In this document: positions 17,656 to 27,313 of the stretch, piece by piece
Layout of the letters: every line of letters starts with the position of its first letter
Position numbering within the stretch: position 1 is the first letter of the stretch
Assembly: GCF_016908145.1 (NCBI RefSeq)
Contig: NZ_JAFBDI010000010.1
Location: 1 to 62,913 of the forward strand
Origin: Marinitoga litoralis
GTDB taxonomy: Bacteria; Thermotogota; Thermotogae; Petrotogales; Petrotogaceae
Reading direction: 5' to 3'
DNA length: 62,913 bases
Notes under the pieces: model-generated
Told to the model about the DNA's origin: nothing
Seen by the model: only the letters and a program-made list of their open reading frames with translations
The model's database searches: none
Position numbers and translations under genes: made by a program

Positions 17656-18420
17656 TTATTGTTGTGCATTTATTCCACCATCAACGAAAATAGTTTCCCC
17701 ATTAATGAATTTAGCTTTTTCAGAAATTAAAAATTTTATTATCTCACTATACTCTTTAAAAGTTCCACGTCTACGCAAAGGGATTTTTTCCTTTTTTACC
17801 TTCCAATCAGTATAATCTTCATCATTAGAACTTGGCAAATTATTTGAAGAACAATTAACATCTTTTAATTTCCCTTTCATTCCAGAGATATTTAAACAAA
17901 TTGAATTTATATTATATTTACCAAATTCAACGGCAATAGATCTCGTTAAAGAACACAATGCAGCTTTAGATAAAGAATATTCTGAAGCATTTGAAATAGT
18001 TCTTACGCTTAAGGTTGATGAAATATTTAATATAGTTCCAGATTTATTTGATATCATATTAGGTAAGAAATATTTTATTAATAAATAAGGTGCAATTAAA
18101 TTTATTTTTAAAAGTTTTTCAAATTCTTCAATAGTAGTTTCTAAAAAAGGTTTATCTATATCTACAGCTGCATTATTAATTATAATATCTATATTTTTAT
18201 GTTCATTTATTACATTATTATATAAAGTTTTTATTTCATCTTTATTTTTCAAATCACACTTAATCCAAGAAATATTAGGATAAATTTTTTTCATCACTTT
18301 AATCTTTTCATTGCTGCTTGAAACACCTATTATTTGATATTTTTCTTCATAATATAAAACCTTTATTATATTCTGACCAAGTTTTCCCGTAGCTCCTGTT
18401 AACAGAATATTTTTTTTCAT
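17656..18420 (-). CDS. Short-chain dehydrogenase/reductase
   Basis: ATG 18420 follows GAGGAG; the frame extends 6 codons more. 254 aa with the Rossmann motif TGATGKLG, the NAA motif in IINNAAVD, catalytic Ser in NISSTLS and YSLSK, and the C-terminal FINGETIFVDGG typical of classical SDRs. Reduces or oxidises a carbonyl/alcohol with NAD(P)H. It lies 113 nt upstream of the NRPS start in the same direction, so it probably tailors the building block or product; the substrate is unknown. Confidence 0.87.
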   Translation of the reverse strand: MKKNILLTGATGKLGQNIIKVLYYEEKYQIIGVSSSNEKIKVMKKIYPNISWIKCDLKNKDEIKTLYNNVINEHKNIDIIINNAAVDIDKPFLETTIEEFEKLLKINLIAPYLLIKYFLPNMISNKSGTILNISSTLSVRTISNASEYSLSKAALCSLTRSIAVEFGKYNINSICLNISGMKGKLKDVNCSSNNLPSSNDEDYTDWKVKKEKIPLRRRGTFKEYSEIIKFLISEKAKFINGETIFVDGGINAQQ

Positions 18421-18511
18421 ATAAACACTCCTCTTCAAAGAAATATTCTTAATTAACTTCCTAAATCTAGTTTTTTACGTATAAATTTCTCATTATGCAA
18501 TTTAAATTTAA

Positions 18512-19885
18512 TTAAATAAAAGGGGAATGCAAAGCTTTATTTTTCTTTGATATATTTGTTTTTTCGATAGCTAAATAAGTTAGCTGTATAATTTCTTGAA
18601 TATTAAGTTTCCCAATTTTTAATTGAGGAAATTTATAAAGTTGATAAGAATAAGTTTTATCAGCCAAATGCATATCAAAATATCCAACTTTATTATTGTA
18701 AATAGATTCTTGTATAAGTTGATTAGGAATATTTAAATCTAAATTAATAAATTCTTCATACTCGAAAAAATAATATTTTAATAAATTTGATGGAATTTGA
18801 TAATTATGCCATCTATAATAATCTAAATCTAAAGTAGATGCAGTATCAATTCGTTTATTAATAATTTTTATATTATCTCCAGGAAATCCAATAACGAAAC
18901 TTCCTTCGATTTTAATATTGTATTTTTTTAGTAACTCTACAGTTTTATATATTTTATTAATAGAAATCCCTTTTTTTATATTATTTAAAGTATAATTATC
19001 TAAAGCTTCTAATCCTAATTCAATGGTTTGACAATTTGCTTCCTTTAACATTTTTGCTTTTTCTTCATTAATTTCATCGACTCTAGATAAACCTACCCAT
19101 TTAAATTTAATACTTGATTTAGATAATTTTTGACACAATAGTTTGAAATTTGGGTGACTCAAAATACTCGAATCCCAAAAATAAAAATTATTTATTTTAT
19201 ATTTTTCAAAAGTATATTTCAATTCATTAATAACATATTCAAAATCTCTTTCAATATATTTTTTATTTCCCCAAATCAAATTTTCATCACAAAAAATACA
19301 TTTACTATATTTACATCCTTTAGAAAAAAAGACTGGAACAATAATATTATTATATTTTTCCAAGTTAAATTTTTCCCAAGATACTTTCAATATATTTTTT
19401 TTAAATTCATAATCTTTACAAAGTATTTTTTTATTTTTATCTATTTTATTTATATTATCTAATAAACTTATATAATCCCCCACAAAATAATAGTCTATAT
19501 ATTTAATATATTTAGAAATTTCATGTAAAATATTCCCATTACATAAATAATTTATAAAAAAACCTCCAACAACTATAATTATATTATTATTTAATTTTTT
19601 AATTATTTTAGATAACATAATACAATCATTTAATAAACCATATTCACAATCAATATATACTATATGTTTATTATTTATTTTTAATAAAAGCTTTTCATAA
19701 AATAAATCATATTTATATTTTTTGAATTGATCTAAATTTAAATTATTCATTTCTTTTTCGTAAAAAAATTCTAGTATTTCTATATTATGTTTTTCTTTTA
19801 AAACAGCTTCGCATGTTGTTAATTTTATATTTGGAAAATCGAAATCTGAATTTTTTATTTTGGGATCTATTAACAAATAATTCAT
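18512..19885 (-). CDS. Radical SAM enzyme with B12-binding-like N terminus
   Basis: 457 aa. The N-terminal 150 residues have the alternating Rossmann-like pattern of cobalamin-binding domains (IVVGGFFINYL, DYYFVGDY), but no DxHxxG motif is seen, so any cobalamin would be bound without the His ligand. The radical SAM motif is C191-X4-C196-X2-C199 (GCKYSKCIFC). Later motifs ELGLEALD and GSFVIGFPGD belong to this superclass. Members methylate unactivated carbons or rearrange small molecules. RBS AAAGGAG before ATG 19885; 29 nt after the upstream radical SAM gene. Probable carbon-skeleton tailoring of an NRPS building block, inferred. Confidence 0.8.
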   Translation of the reverse strand: MNYLLIDPKIKNSDFDFPNIKLTTCEAVLKEKHNIEILEFFYEKEMNNLNLDQFKKYKYDLFYEKLLLKINNKHIVYIDCEYGLLNDCIMLSKIIKKLNNNIIIVVGGFFINYLCNGNILHEISKYIKYIDYYFVGDYISLLDNINKIDKNKKILCKDYEFKKNILKVSWEKFNLEKYNNIIVPVFFSKGCKYSKCIFCDENLIWGNKKYIERDFEYVINELKYTFEKYKINNFYFWDSSILSHPNFKLLCQKLSKSSIKFKWVGLSRVDEINEEKAKMLKEANCQTIELGLEALDNYTLNNIKKGISINKIYKTVELLKKYNIKIEGSFVIGFPGDNIKIINKRIDTASTLDLDYYRWHNYQIPSNLLKYYFFEYEEFINLDLNIPNQLIQESIYNNKVGYFDMHLADKTYSYQLYKFPQLKIGKLNIQEIIQLTYLAIEKTNISKKNKALHSPFI

Positions 19886-19914
19886 TACCCGCGTTCTCCT
19901 TTCATAGATAATTA

Positions 19915-20997
19915 TTATGGATGAAAAATTGGAAGTTTCTTTATAGGAGGCTTAAATTTTTTTGCTAAGAATTTTATTGCTTCACAATTATTCTTTTTTG
20001 GTTTGAATAAATTATTTAATTCATTTAAAGATTCCCCCAAACAACCACCTGCACAAAAATATTTAATTTCACACATAGAACATTCTTCCATATTATCAAC
20101 TATTCTACTTTTAATTTTTTCGATTTTTTTATAATCATATATAATTTTCTTTTTTTTATTGTCATATTTTCCATAAACTAAATCTGATAAAACATCTTTT
20201 CTATATGACATATCGCAAGCAGTAACATAACCATCTATTGTTAAATGTGGTGAAGGATTACATGCTCTACACGAAATGTTTGTTTCTTCATCAAAATTAA
20301 TTATAAAGTATGAACCGTAAAAAATATCTTTTTTCTGAGCGTATTTATAAGCTTTAAAATATTCTTTTGCATATGTGATTGGAGGTATTTTTTTCTCGAA
20401 AAAATCTTTTTCTTTTACATTAATGGGTAAAAATAATAAATCAGAGTATAAATACTTTACATTCAAAGAGTCAAAATAATCAATTAATTTTTTTTGAGTA
20501 AAAATATTTTTTTGACCAATTGTTATCCTTACTCCCAGATATTTTATTTTGTCAGCTAAAAATTTTATATTATTTTCAACTATTTTACTTGAAGGTTGTC
20601 CTGATAGAGTAGGTCTATAATAATTCTGTATTTCGGGCATTCCATCACAAGAAATCCAGACAATATCTATATTTTCAGAAATCCATTTAGAAGTTTTTTT
20701 GTTAAAAATCCCATTTGTTTGTAATTCGAATTTTACATTATTTGTTAAAAATTTAGAGTATTCAACTAATTGTTTTATAATATCTATTTGCAAAGTTGGT
20801 TCGCCATTTGCAAAGAATCGTAAATAAATATATCCATGTGAAGTATAAAAATCACGTATACCAACTTTGTAAAAATCAATATTATAATTTTCTATCTCTA
20901 TATGTTGAGCTGTCTCTTTACAATAACAATATTTACAATGTAAATTACAACTATCTGTTAGAAATATAGATATACAATCTTTTCGCCAATGTGCCAT
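19915..20997 (-). CDS. Radical SAM/SPASM enzyme in NRPS cluster
   Basis: 360 aa. CX3CX2C at C17, C21, C24 (SCNLHCKYC), then FFANGEPTL. A full SPASM set follows: C243, C246, GYVTAC (C261), C306, C309, C315, C319 and C338. The overall plan resembles anaerobic sulfatase maturases and peptide-modifying SPASM enzymes, which act on peptide side chains. No precursor peptide is visible in this cluster, so the substrate may be an amino acid or a carrier-bound intermediate. RBS AGGGGGA before ATG 20997, 16 nt after the adenylating enzyme. Confidence 0.85.
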   Translation of the reverse strand: MAHWRKDCISIFLTDSCNLHCKYCYCKETAQHIEIENYNIDFYKVGIRDFYTSHGYIYLRFFANGEPTLQIDIIKQLVEYSKFLTNNVKFELQTNGIFNKKTSKWISENIDIVWISCDGMPEIQNYYRPTLSGQPSSKIVENNIKFLADKIKYLGVRITIGQKNIFTQKKLIDYFDSLNVKYLYSDLLFLPINVKEKDFFEKKIPPITYAKEYFKAYKYAQKKDIFYGSYFIINFDEETNISCRACNPSPHLTIDGYVTACDMSYRKDVLSDLVYGKYDNKKKKIIYDYKKIEKIKSRIVDNMEECSMCEIKYFCAGGCLGESLNELNNLFKPKKNNCEAIKFLAKKFKPPIKKLPIFHP

Positions 20998-21013
20998 AAT
21001 TTCCCCCTTTTCG

Positions 21014-22473
21014 TTATTTTTGAGTAATAATGTAATTTTTTTTAATTTTTTTTGTATAGGTAAGTTCGAAATTACTTAATATTTTTATTGTTTTTATATG
21101 TATATTATTAAATTTTCTTCTTATAATTTTTTCTAGATTATAATTTGAAAAATTTTTATTTAATACTATAAATATTGAATATATAAAAATATGTTTTATT
21201 TCATCATACTCCACAATTACACTTGTTTTTTCTACTTCTTTTATTTTATAAATATATTCCTCTATTTCTCTAGGAAATGTATTAATATTTAAATTTTTTA
21301 TATCATAATAACGTCCTATAATATAATAATTATTATCATTATCTCTCCATACAAGATCGTTGGTATTAAACCACTCATTTTCACATGTGGGAATGATTTT
21401 ATTGTCATAGTAATAATATTTTGCTACTGCAGGTCCTCTTACCCATAGAATACCAATGTTTTTATTAGTTTCTTTTTTTGTTTCTGGATCTCTTAAAGAA
21501 CATTCGATTTTTTCTAAGGGTTTTCCTATACAACCAGCATTTTTTATATTTTTTACTATATTAAAATGGGTTAAAGAAGTTGTTTCGGTTAAACCATAAC
21601 CTTCAGTTATAATCTTTTTTGTATATTTTTTGAACTTATAAAGATGTTCTAAAGGTAGCATTTCACCACCACAGTCGCATATTTCTAAAGAGTCTATCTT
21701 ATATTTGTTATTGTAATTTTTAATTATACTTTGATACATATATGGTGAACCGGGAAAAACATTTATTTTGAATTTAGAAATTGATTCCATAGCTTTTTTA
21801 TAATCCCATTTTTTCATTATAACTAAATTGGATAAACTATAAATACTTGATGCTATACAAGAAAACATACCATAATTATGCCAAAAGGGCAAAACTCCTA
21901 ATATTTTAGTTTTTTCAGATAATTTATATATTTTTTGGTATTGTAAAGATACATATTCTACATTATTTTCACTTATAATAACTCCTTTTGTTTTTCCAGT
22001 TGTGCCACTTGTAAATGATAAAATTCTACCATATTTAGTTATAGTATCGTTTTTTAGTGTAGTATTTAGTTTTAAAAAATAAAAATTATCACTCAATTTT
22101 TTTATATATTTATGAAGAACCAATTTTGAAAATTCTTTTGTTGTTAATAATATATCAATTTTATATTTTTTTAACAACAAATCCCCCATTTCTTTAAATT
22201 TTTCAGGTGGAAAACTAATGAGAAAACCATCGCTAATTAATATTCCGATATATGAACTTATAAACTCAAAGCCATTAGGAAGAATAATTGCAATTTTTTT
22301 CCACCGAATTCTATAATCAAATTATTTACTTTATATGCTAATTTGTAAATATCTAAAAATGTATATTTTTTATAATTTAATTTTTCATTATTGTCAACAT
22401 CAATAATAAATACTTTATCCTGTATTTTTTTATCCTTTTTTATTTTATCCATAAAATTTTTATAAATCTTCAT
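21014..22473 (-). pseudogene. AMP-dependent acyl/aryl-CoA synthetase, frameshifted in one A run
   Basis: Two frames make one protein. The first (22473-22258) starts MKIYKNFMDKIKK after a good RBS (GGGGGTGAT) and reads into EFGGKK. Adding one base to the 7-A run at 22294-22300 (minus-strand sense) continues as IAIILPNGFEF and joins the second frame. The rebuilt protein is about 486 aa, normal for the family, with SFTSGTTGKTKGV (P-loop), EGYGLTETTS and WFNTNDLVWRD. It activates a carboxylic acid with ATP and probably supplies the starter to the NRPS. The break may be a sequence error, a real mutation or a slippage site; all motifs downstream are intact. First gene of the cluster. Confidence 0.8.
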
Positions 22474-22819
22474 AATATCACCCCCAATAAAAATAAAATT
22501 TATTAGAATTATATTTATAGATATATTAAATAAAAATATTCATTTTTAAATTATATTGTTACTAAACTAAAATAGCGAAAAAAATAGCTATATACCAAAA
22601 TAGTGAAATATTTAACCATATATCTAAAGAATTTATGAAATATATTTTAATATTTATTATTACATAATATTGTTGTATAAATGTAATTAAATACTAATAA
22701 AAGTTTAGCAAAAAAAAAAAAAAAAAGCAACAATTAAATGTAAAAAAAATTAAATAAAAATTATTTTTTTGTTAAAATATTTTTATAATATAAACATATT
22801 TTTTAATGTGTAGCATTAA
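22474..22819. other. Non-coding region upstream of NRPS cluster
   Basis: AT-rich, with a 17-base A run (22710-22726). Two similar units, TAAAATAGCGAAAA (22568-22581) and CAAAATAGTGAAAT (22596-22609), could be regulator sites for the minus-strand cluster. No RBS-led small peptide was found on either strand. Confidence 0.4.
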
Positions 22820-22846
22820 AAAAAGGAATGGCTCGGCCATTCCTTC
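22820..22846 (-). terminator. Terminator of the acidic protein gene
   Basis: Stem AAGGAATGGC/GCCATTCCTT with a TCG loop, followed on the minus strand by a T run. Confidence 0.85.
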
Positions 22847-22850
22847 TTTT

Positions 22851-23348
22851 TTAAAATATCTTCAATCTAAAGCTTTGTATATCTTCATCAGCACTGTTAT
22901 ATTCTTCTTCATCTACTCTATTATATTCCCAATCAAATAATGTTAAGAATATTTCCCCTTCTCTACATTCAGTAAATATAGATGGCACTGTATCTTCTTC
23001 ATCATCTACACTCATAGCTTCAACAATAAAAGAATATGCTTTAGCTTCAGTAATGTCTGATACTTCTTTTAATAAATTTTCTGCCATCTCAAACTCTTCA
23101 TCGCTACCAAATGAAAATGGAAATGGTATTGCAACATCTTCCACTTTAATATTATATTCTTTAAGCATTTCTTCTAAATCTTTAGAATAATCTTCGTCAA
23201 ATTCAGCTACTTTTTCTAAAACTTTTTTTACTTTTTCTTCGTCTAATGCTGTCCATAACAATACTGTTGGATGTATATGATCGCCATGAAATATACCGTC
23301 ATTTGCTCCTTCAATTGCTGCTTCATGATAATTTTTACATTTTGCCAT
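22851..23348 (-). CDS. Acidic hypothetical protein, 165 aa
   Basis: ATG 23348 is placed by GAGGTGAG just upstream; GTG 23357 belongs to that RBS. Not recognised. It is soluble and very rich in Asp and Glu (for example SVDDEEDTV and RVDEEEYNSADEDIQ), with no signal peptide or membrane segment. The N terminus holds NYHEAAIEGANDGIFHGDHIHPTV, with three His and acidic residues that could bind a metal. It lies 100 nt after nrdJ on the same strand and may share its transcript. No function is assigned. Confidence 0.75.
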   Translation of the reverse strand: MAKCKNYHEAAIEGANDGIFHGDHIHPTVLLWTALDEEKVKKVLEKVAEFDEDYSKDLEEMLKEYNIKVEDVAIPFPFSFGSDEEFEMAENLLKEVSDITEAKAYSFIVEAMSVDDEEDTVPSIFTECREGEIFLTLFDWEYNRVDEEEYNSADEDIQSFRLKIF

Positions 23349-23448
23349 TTTTCTCACCTCTATAATTTAAGTATCATTAGCATTATACCATTAATTAATT
23401 AAAATAATCCACTTTTATATGAACAGAAATATTAAAAAATAACCAAAC

Positions 23449-26400
23449 TTATGAGCATTTTGACCAACCACATGTTTTACAAGATATACAACCTTCTGTC
23501 ATTAACAGTGAATTTTTACTTAAACATGTTGGACAATATGTATTTCCTTCAGTATCGACATAATATCCTTTTGTATATTCAAGCTTATTGGCATGAACAA
23601 ACTTTTCAACTTCCTCTTTACTTAACGGTTTTCCTACATGAAATACTTCTACTTCATTTTCTTCCCATAGTGCTTCAAAATCATCTAATGCACTCTTTAT
23701 TTCTTTTGAAATGCCTTTACAATATGTCCCTTTTACCTTTGATAATTGTTCTAATATTTCATCAACTGAAACACCTGATCTTAATGCTATAGAAGATAAT
23801 CTTCCTATAATTTCTGCTGTTTCAGTTCCATCAGATAAGAAAATTTCTATGGCTTCACCATTATCATCAAATGATACTGTAATATATACAGTTCCAGAAT
23901 CTGTTTTAAACTTTCTAGTTACACTTTTTAACGTTTCTTTTCTTGGTCTTGCACGCAATTTATGTTTTTCATCTAATACAAAGAAAGTAACCTTTTTATC
24001 ATCTTGTTTTTTAGCTTTAGTAAGAACTTGTGTTTCCAATGATCCATCTCTGTATATAGTTATTCCTTTCAAATTCAATTCCATCGCTTTCTTATATATC
24101 TCTTTTATATCTTCTACAGTAGCTTCCTTGGGTAAATTAATTGTTTTTGAACAAGATGCATCCAAATAACTTTGTATAACATTTTGAGCTAGTAAGTGAT
24201 CCATTCCAGATATATCCATAGCTGTTACAAATACTCTTTTTATTTCTTCTGAAATTCCTTCTATATTTTGAACAGAACCTTTTTCAATAATTTCTGCTTC
24301 TAATTCACTATTTAAATCACCATCTAATTTTTCTCTTAATATTTTATTCATGTATGGAAGAGGCACTCTATTTCCTTCTTTATCTGTCATATATCTAATA
24401 TATGCAAGCATAAAATTAGGTTCTATTCCACTTGAAGTATCTGCTAAATTAGATATAGATCCAGTAGGAGCAACTGTATTAACTTGAACGTTTCTTTTAT
24501 ACTTTTTACCTTCTCCAAAGAAATGTTCTTTTATTAATTTATTCCATTTTCTAATATTTTCTGAATAGTCATCATCTAACATAGGAAATGGAATAAACCC
24601 ATTTTTATATTTTGATTTTTCAAATAATGGGAAATTTCCTCTTTCTTTTGCCAATTCGCTACTTGCTAAATGGGAATAATATGCAAATTGAGCCAATGTT
24701 TCTGCCATAAACTTTCTGCCTTCTTCAGAATTATATGGTAATTCTTTTTTATACATAGCATCTGCTAATCCCATAATTCCAAGACCTATAAACCTTTGTT
24801 CTTTTGATACTTTATCAATTTTTTCAAGAGGATATACATTAATATCTATTACATCATCTAAGAATCTAGCTGTCCAATATATTAATTCTTTTAATAATTC
24901 ATTATTCTCTCCCTCAGGATTTCCCAACTCAACAAAATCTATTACTTTAGCTATATCAATAGACCCTAAATTACAACTTCCATATGGAGGTAAAGGTTCT
25001 TCTCCACAGTCATAAGATAAAATTCCATTTGTAACCCATACATAATCTGGACCTGCTGTAATATCAAAAACTTGTTTTTCGCCATCATCTATAATTTCAG
25101 AAATTTCTATAAAATCTTTATTTTTATTATAGAACCCACGCTTGTTTAAATGTTCTTTAACCAAATTATTCAATTTTTCTTGTTTTTCTCCCATAAAGCC
25201 TATTTCGTTAAAGAATTTATATGCATCTACTCCTGATATAAGAATTCTATATCCTTTTTTACAATTATATATATTATTTTTTATTTTTGATTTTCTTTCT
25301 GTTTTTTCAATAGTTAATGTTGAATTTATTCCAAAATGCAATAATAATAATTGAACATTATGAAGCAGTTTTTTTGAAATACTCGATAAGCTTATTGTTA
25401 TAGAACCATTTGAATTATATACAGAACCATCAGCAGTAAATAGCCCCATTAAAAAACTTCTTTGAATTTCTATACCAGATTTTAATATTTTTTCTGGAAC
25501 AATTTTTTCTAAAGATGATGTTGGTTCGTTTGTATTTAATCCTATTACTTCTCTAATAAATGATTCAAAATTTTTTGACCTGATCATAAATTTATATTGA
25601 TTTTCTTCTTCTACAATAGTTATTTTTGATTCTGAAATTTCATTTAATAAATATTCCATTTCTTCTTTAATGTTATCCTTTTTTCCAATAGAAAAAGATA
25701 TTCTACCCTCATTTGATAATGAACCATCACCTATGAATAACCCTAAAACTTTTGCAACAGAAATTGCATTTGAAGTATTTATAAATTTCATTTTTTTATT
25801 ATTATTTCCTTTTTCTATATTTCGATATTCAAATTCATCATTAGCATTATCAAATTCAATTTTATCATTCACTATTTTTATTTTGTTCCCAATCTTAAGA
25901 TTCTTTACTTCAACCCATCCATTTTCTGTATAAACTTTATGATCATACGTTGCTATTAATTCTATACCATTTTTTAATACTATTTTTTTTACAGGTTTAA
26001 TTCCTTGATCTAAAACTTTTTCTATTTTTAAAAATTGTTTTGAAATAGGACTCCATACTTTCATATCTGTTGTTAAATCTTTTGCATTTATTAATCCTCT
26101 ATCTGTTAAAACCTTTGTATCTCCAACAACACAGGGATTAGTGGCACTTACAGGTGTCACATCACCTAATGCATAATATTTGTTATGTCTTCCTAAAAAT
26201 AGCATTCCTGGGTCTCCAGATTTCCAAGCATTATTTGCTATTAAATCAAGTAATTCTTTTGCTTTAATTGTTCTTTTAATATTTGAATTAGGATGAGATA
26301 ATTCAATTTCTTCATCATTTTCTAATTTCTTTAAAAATTCTTCAGGATTATCAAAATTTACTGATATATTAAAATAATTAAGGACAGATTTACCGTCATT

Positions 26401-27096
26401 ATTTTTTTTAGAATTTATAAAATCTATTACATCAGGGTGATCATATCTCATTACTGCCATTTGAGCGCCACGTCTTGCTCCACCTTGTTCAATTGTAGAA
26501 GCAGTTGTATTAAAAACATGCATAAAGCTAATTGGTCCTGATGATTTTCCCCCTGTACCAGCTATAGAACTTTCTTTTGGCCTTAAAACAGAAAAATCGT
26601 ATCCTACTCCACCACCATATTTTTGTATTAATGCTGCATCTTTTACAGCATTAAATATTCCTTCCATAGAATCTTCAAGCGGAACAACAAAACATGCTGA
26701 TAACATATTATGTCTATTTCTAGAATTAAAAATAAAATTATAATCTTCTAATGTCATATCTTCTAATTTTTTTTCAAATATTTCCCTTGAAAGAGTTTTT
26801 CCTGCATTAAACAAGGTTGGACTATTAGGTAAAAATACCCTACTTTTTATTAATTTATAATATATCTTCTCTACTTTTCTAATTTTTTCTATATCTTCCG
26901 TATATAAAATTTCCGCACTTGCAATATATCTAGAAACTCTTCTTGCTATATCATCCCAAGAATGTTCAAGATATTTCCCTTCCCCATCTTTTAATAAATA
27001 CCTGTCTCTTAAAATTCTTTCAGCATTATCTGATGGTTTTACATCAGAAAAAAAATTTAATAAACTTTCTAAATTATATAATTGTTCCACATCCAT
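23449..27096 (-). CDS. nrdJ: Adenosylcobalamin-dependent ribonucleotide reductase with intein
   Basis: 1215 aa precursor; about 840 aa after removal of the intein (322-696). Host features: N-terminal ATP-cone-like region, NSPTLFNAG, LSACFVVPLEDS (C135), KYGGGVGYDFS, GGARRGAQM, then the active-site segment NP|CGEEPLPPYGSCNLGS split by the intein, QRFIGLGIMGLADA, and a C-terminal zinc-ribbon-like tail CPTC...CISCKTCGWSKC. It reduces ribonucleotides without oxygen using B12 and is the anaerobe's DNA-precursor enzyme. Splicing is needed for activity because the insertion separates active-site residues. Two NrdR boxes lie upstream. RBS AAGGGGG before ATG 27096. Confidence 0.93.
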   Translation of the reverse strand: MDVEQLYNLESLLNFFSDVKPSDNAERILRDRYLLKDGEGKYLEHSWDDIARRVSRYIASAEILYTEDIEKIRKVEKIYYKLIKSRVFLPNSPTLFNAGKTLSREIFEKKLEDMTLEDYNFIFNSRNRHNMLSACFVVPLEDSMEGIFNAVKDAALIQKYGGGVGYDFSVLRPKESSIAGTGGKSSGPISFMHVFNTTASTIEQGGARRGAQMAVMRYDHPDVIDFINSKKNNDGKSVLNYFNISVNFDNPEEFLKKLENDEEIELSHPNSNIKRTIKAKELLDLIANNAWKSGDPGMLFLGRHNKYYALGDVTPVSATNPCVVGDTKVLTDRGLINAKDLTTDMKVWSPISKQFLKIEKVLDQGIKPVKKIVLKNGIELIATYDHKVYTENGWVEVKNLKIGNKIKIVNDKIEFDNANDEFEYRNIEKGNNNKKMKFINTSNAISVAKVLGLFIGDGSLSNEGRISFSIGKKDNIKEEMEYLLNEISESKITIVEEENQYKFMIRSKNFESFIREVIGLNTNEPTSSLEKIVPEKILKSGIEIQRSFLMGLFTADGSVYNSNGSITISLSSISKKLLHNVQLLLLHFGINSTLTIEKTERKSKIKNNIYNCKKGYRILISGVDAYKFFNEIGFMGEKQEKLNNLVKEHLNKRGFYNKNKDFIEISEIIDDGEKQVFDITAGPDYVWVTNGILSYDCGEEPLPPYGSCNLGSIDIAKVIDFVELGNPEGENNELLKELIYWTARFLDDVIDINVYPLEKIDKVSKEQRFIGLGIMGLADAMYKKELPYNSEEGRKFMAETLAQFAYYSHLASSELAKERGNFPLFEKSKYKNGFIPFPMLDDDYSENIRKWNKLIKEHFFGEGKKYKRNVQVNTVAPTGSISNLADTSSGIEPNFMLAYIRYMTDKEGNRVPLPYMNKILREKLDGDLNSELEAEIIEKGSVQNIEGISEEIKRVFVTAMDISGMDHLLAQNVIQSYLDASCSKTINLPKEATVEDIKEIYKKAMELNLKGITIYRDGSLETQVLTKAKKQDDKKVTFFVLDEKHKLRARPRKETLKSVTRKFKTDSGTVYITVSFDDNGEAIEIFLSDGTETAEIIGRLSSIALRSGVSVDEILEQLSKVKGTYCKGISKEIKSALDDFEALWEENEVEVFHVGKPLSKEEVEKFVHANKLEYTKGYYVDTEGNTYCPTCLSKNSLLMTEGCISCKTCGWSKCS
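25009..26133 (-). mobile_element. Intein with LAGLIDADG endonuclease inside nrdJ
   Basis: 375 residues (322-696 of the precursor) inserted between NP and CGEEPL of the reductase. Starts with Cys (CVVGDTKVLT, block A), has the block B TxxH as TYDH (383-386), two LAGLIDADG helices LGLFIGDG (451-458) and LMGLFTADG (549-557), block F DITAGPDYVWVTNG, and ends GILSYD before the +1 Cys. The usual His-Asn end is replaced by Tyr-Asp. Inteins ending in Asp have been described and can splice, by a modified route, so activity is plausible but not certain. Full length suggests that the homing endonuclease may be active. Confidence 0.92.
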
Positions 27097-27123
27097 ACCC
27101 CCTTACAATTTTCATCATCTATC

Positions 27124-27176
27124 ATTATACCACAATATATTGTGTCTTAACTTTCTATTTACACAATACTTTGTGA
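27124..27176 (-). promoter_or_regulatory. nrdJ promoter with two NrdR boxes
   Basis: NrdR-box matches at 27130-27145 (CCACAATATATTGTGT) and 27161-27176 (ACACAATACTTTGTGA), separated by 15 bp (31 bp centre to centre), the usual NrdR pairing. On the minus strand TATAAT (27124-27129) abuts the first box, so bound NrdR would cover the space between -35 and -10. The bases 27177-27270 show nothing more. Confidence 0.82.
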
Positions 27177-27276
27177 AATTTAGGGAGTTTTTTCAATTTT
27201 ATTTTATACAAAACGATTATAGAAAATGTTAATTTTTTTATGGTGAATTTTCTAATTTAATACAATATTAAAAAAT

Positions 27277-27302
27277 AAAACCAGCGATTTTCCACTGGTT
27301 TT
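27277..27302 (-). terminator. Terminator of 27314 gene
   Basis: Stem AAAACCAG/CTGGTTTT with a 10-nt loop and, on the minus strand, ATTTTTT afterwards. Confidence 0.7.
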
Positions 27303-27313
27303 ATTAATATTTT

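Noticed and set aside
22710-22726. 17-base A run upstream of the NRPS cluster as a phase-variable promoter
   Set aside because: No promoter elements could be placed around it with confidence; recorded only as part of the gap.
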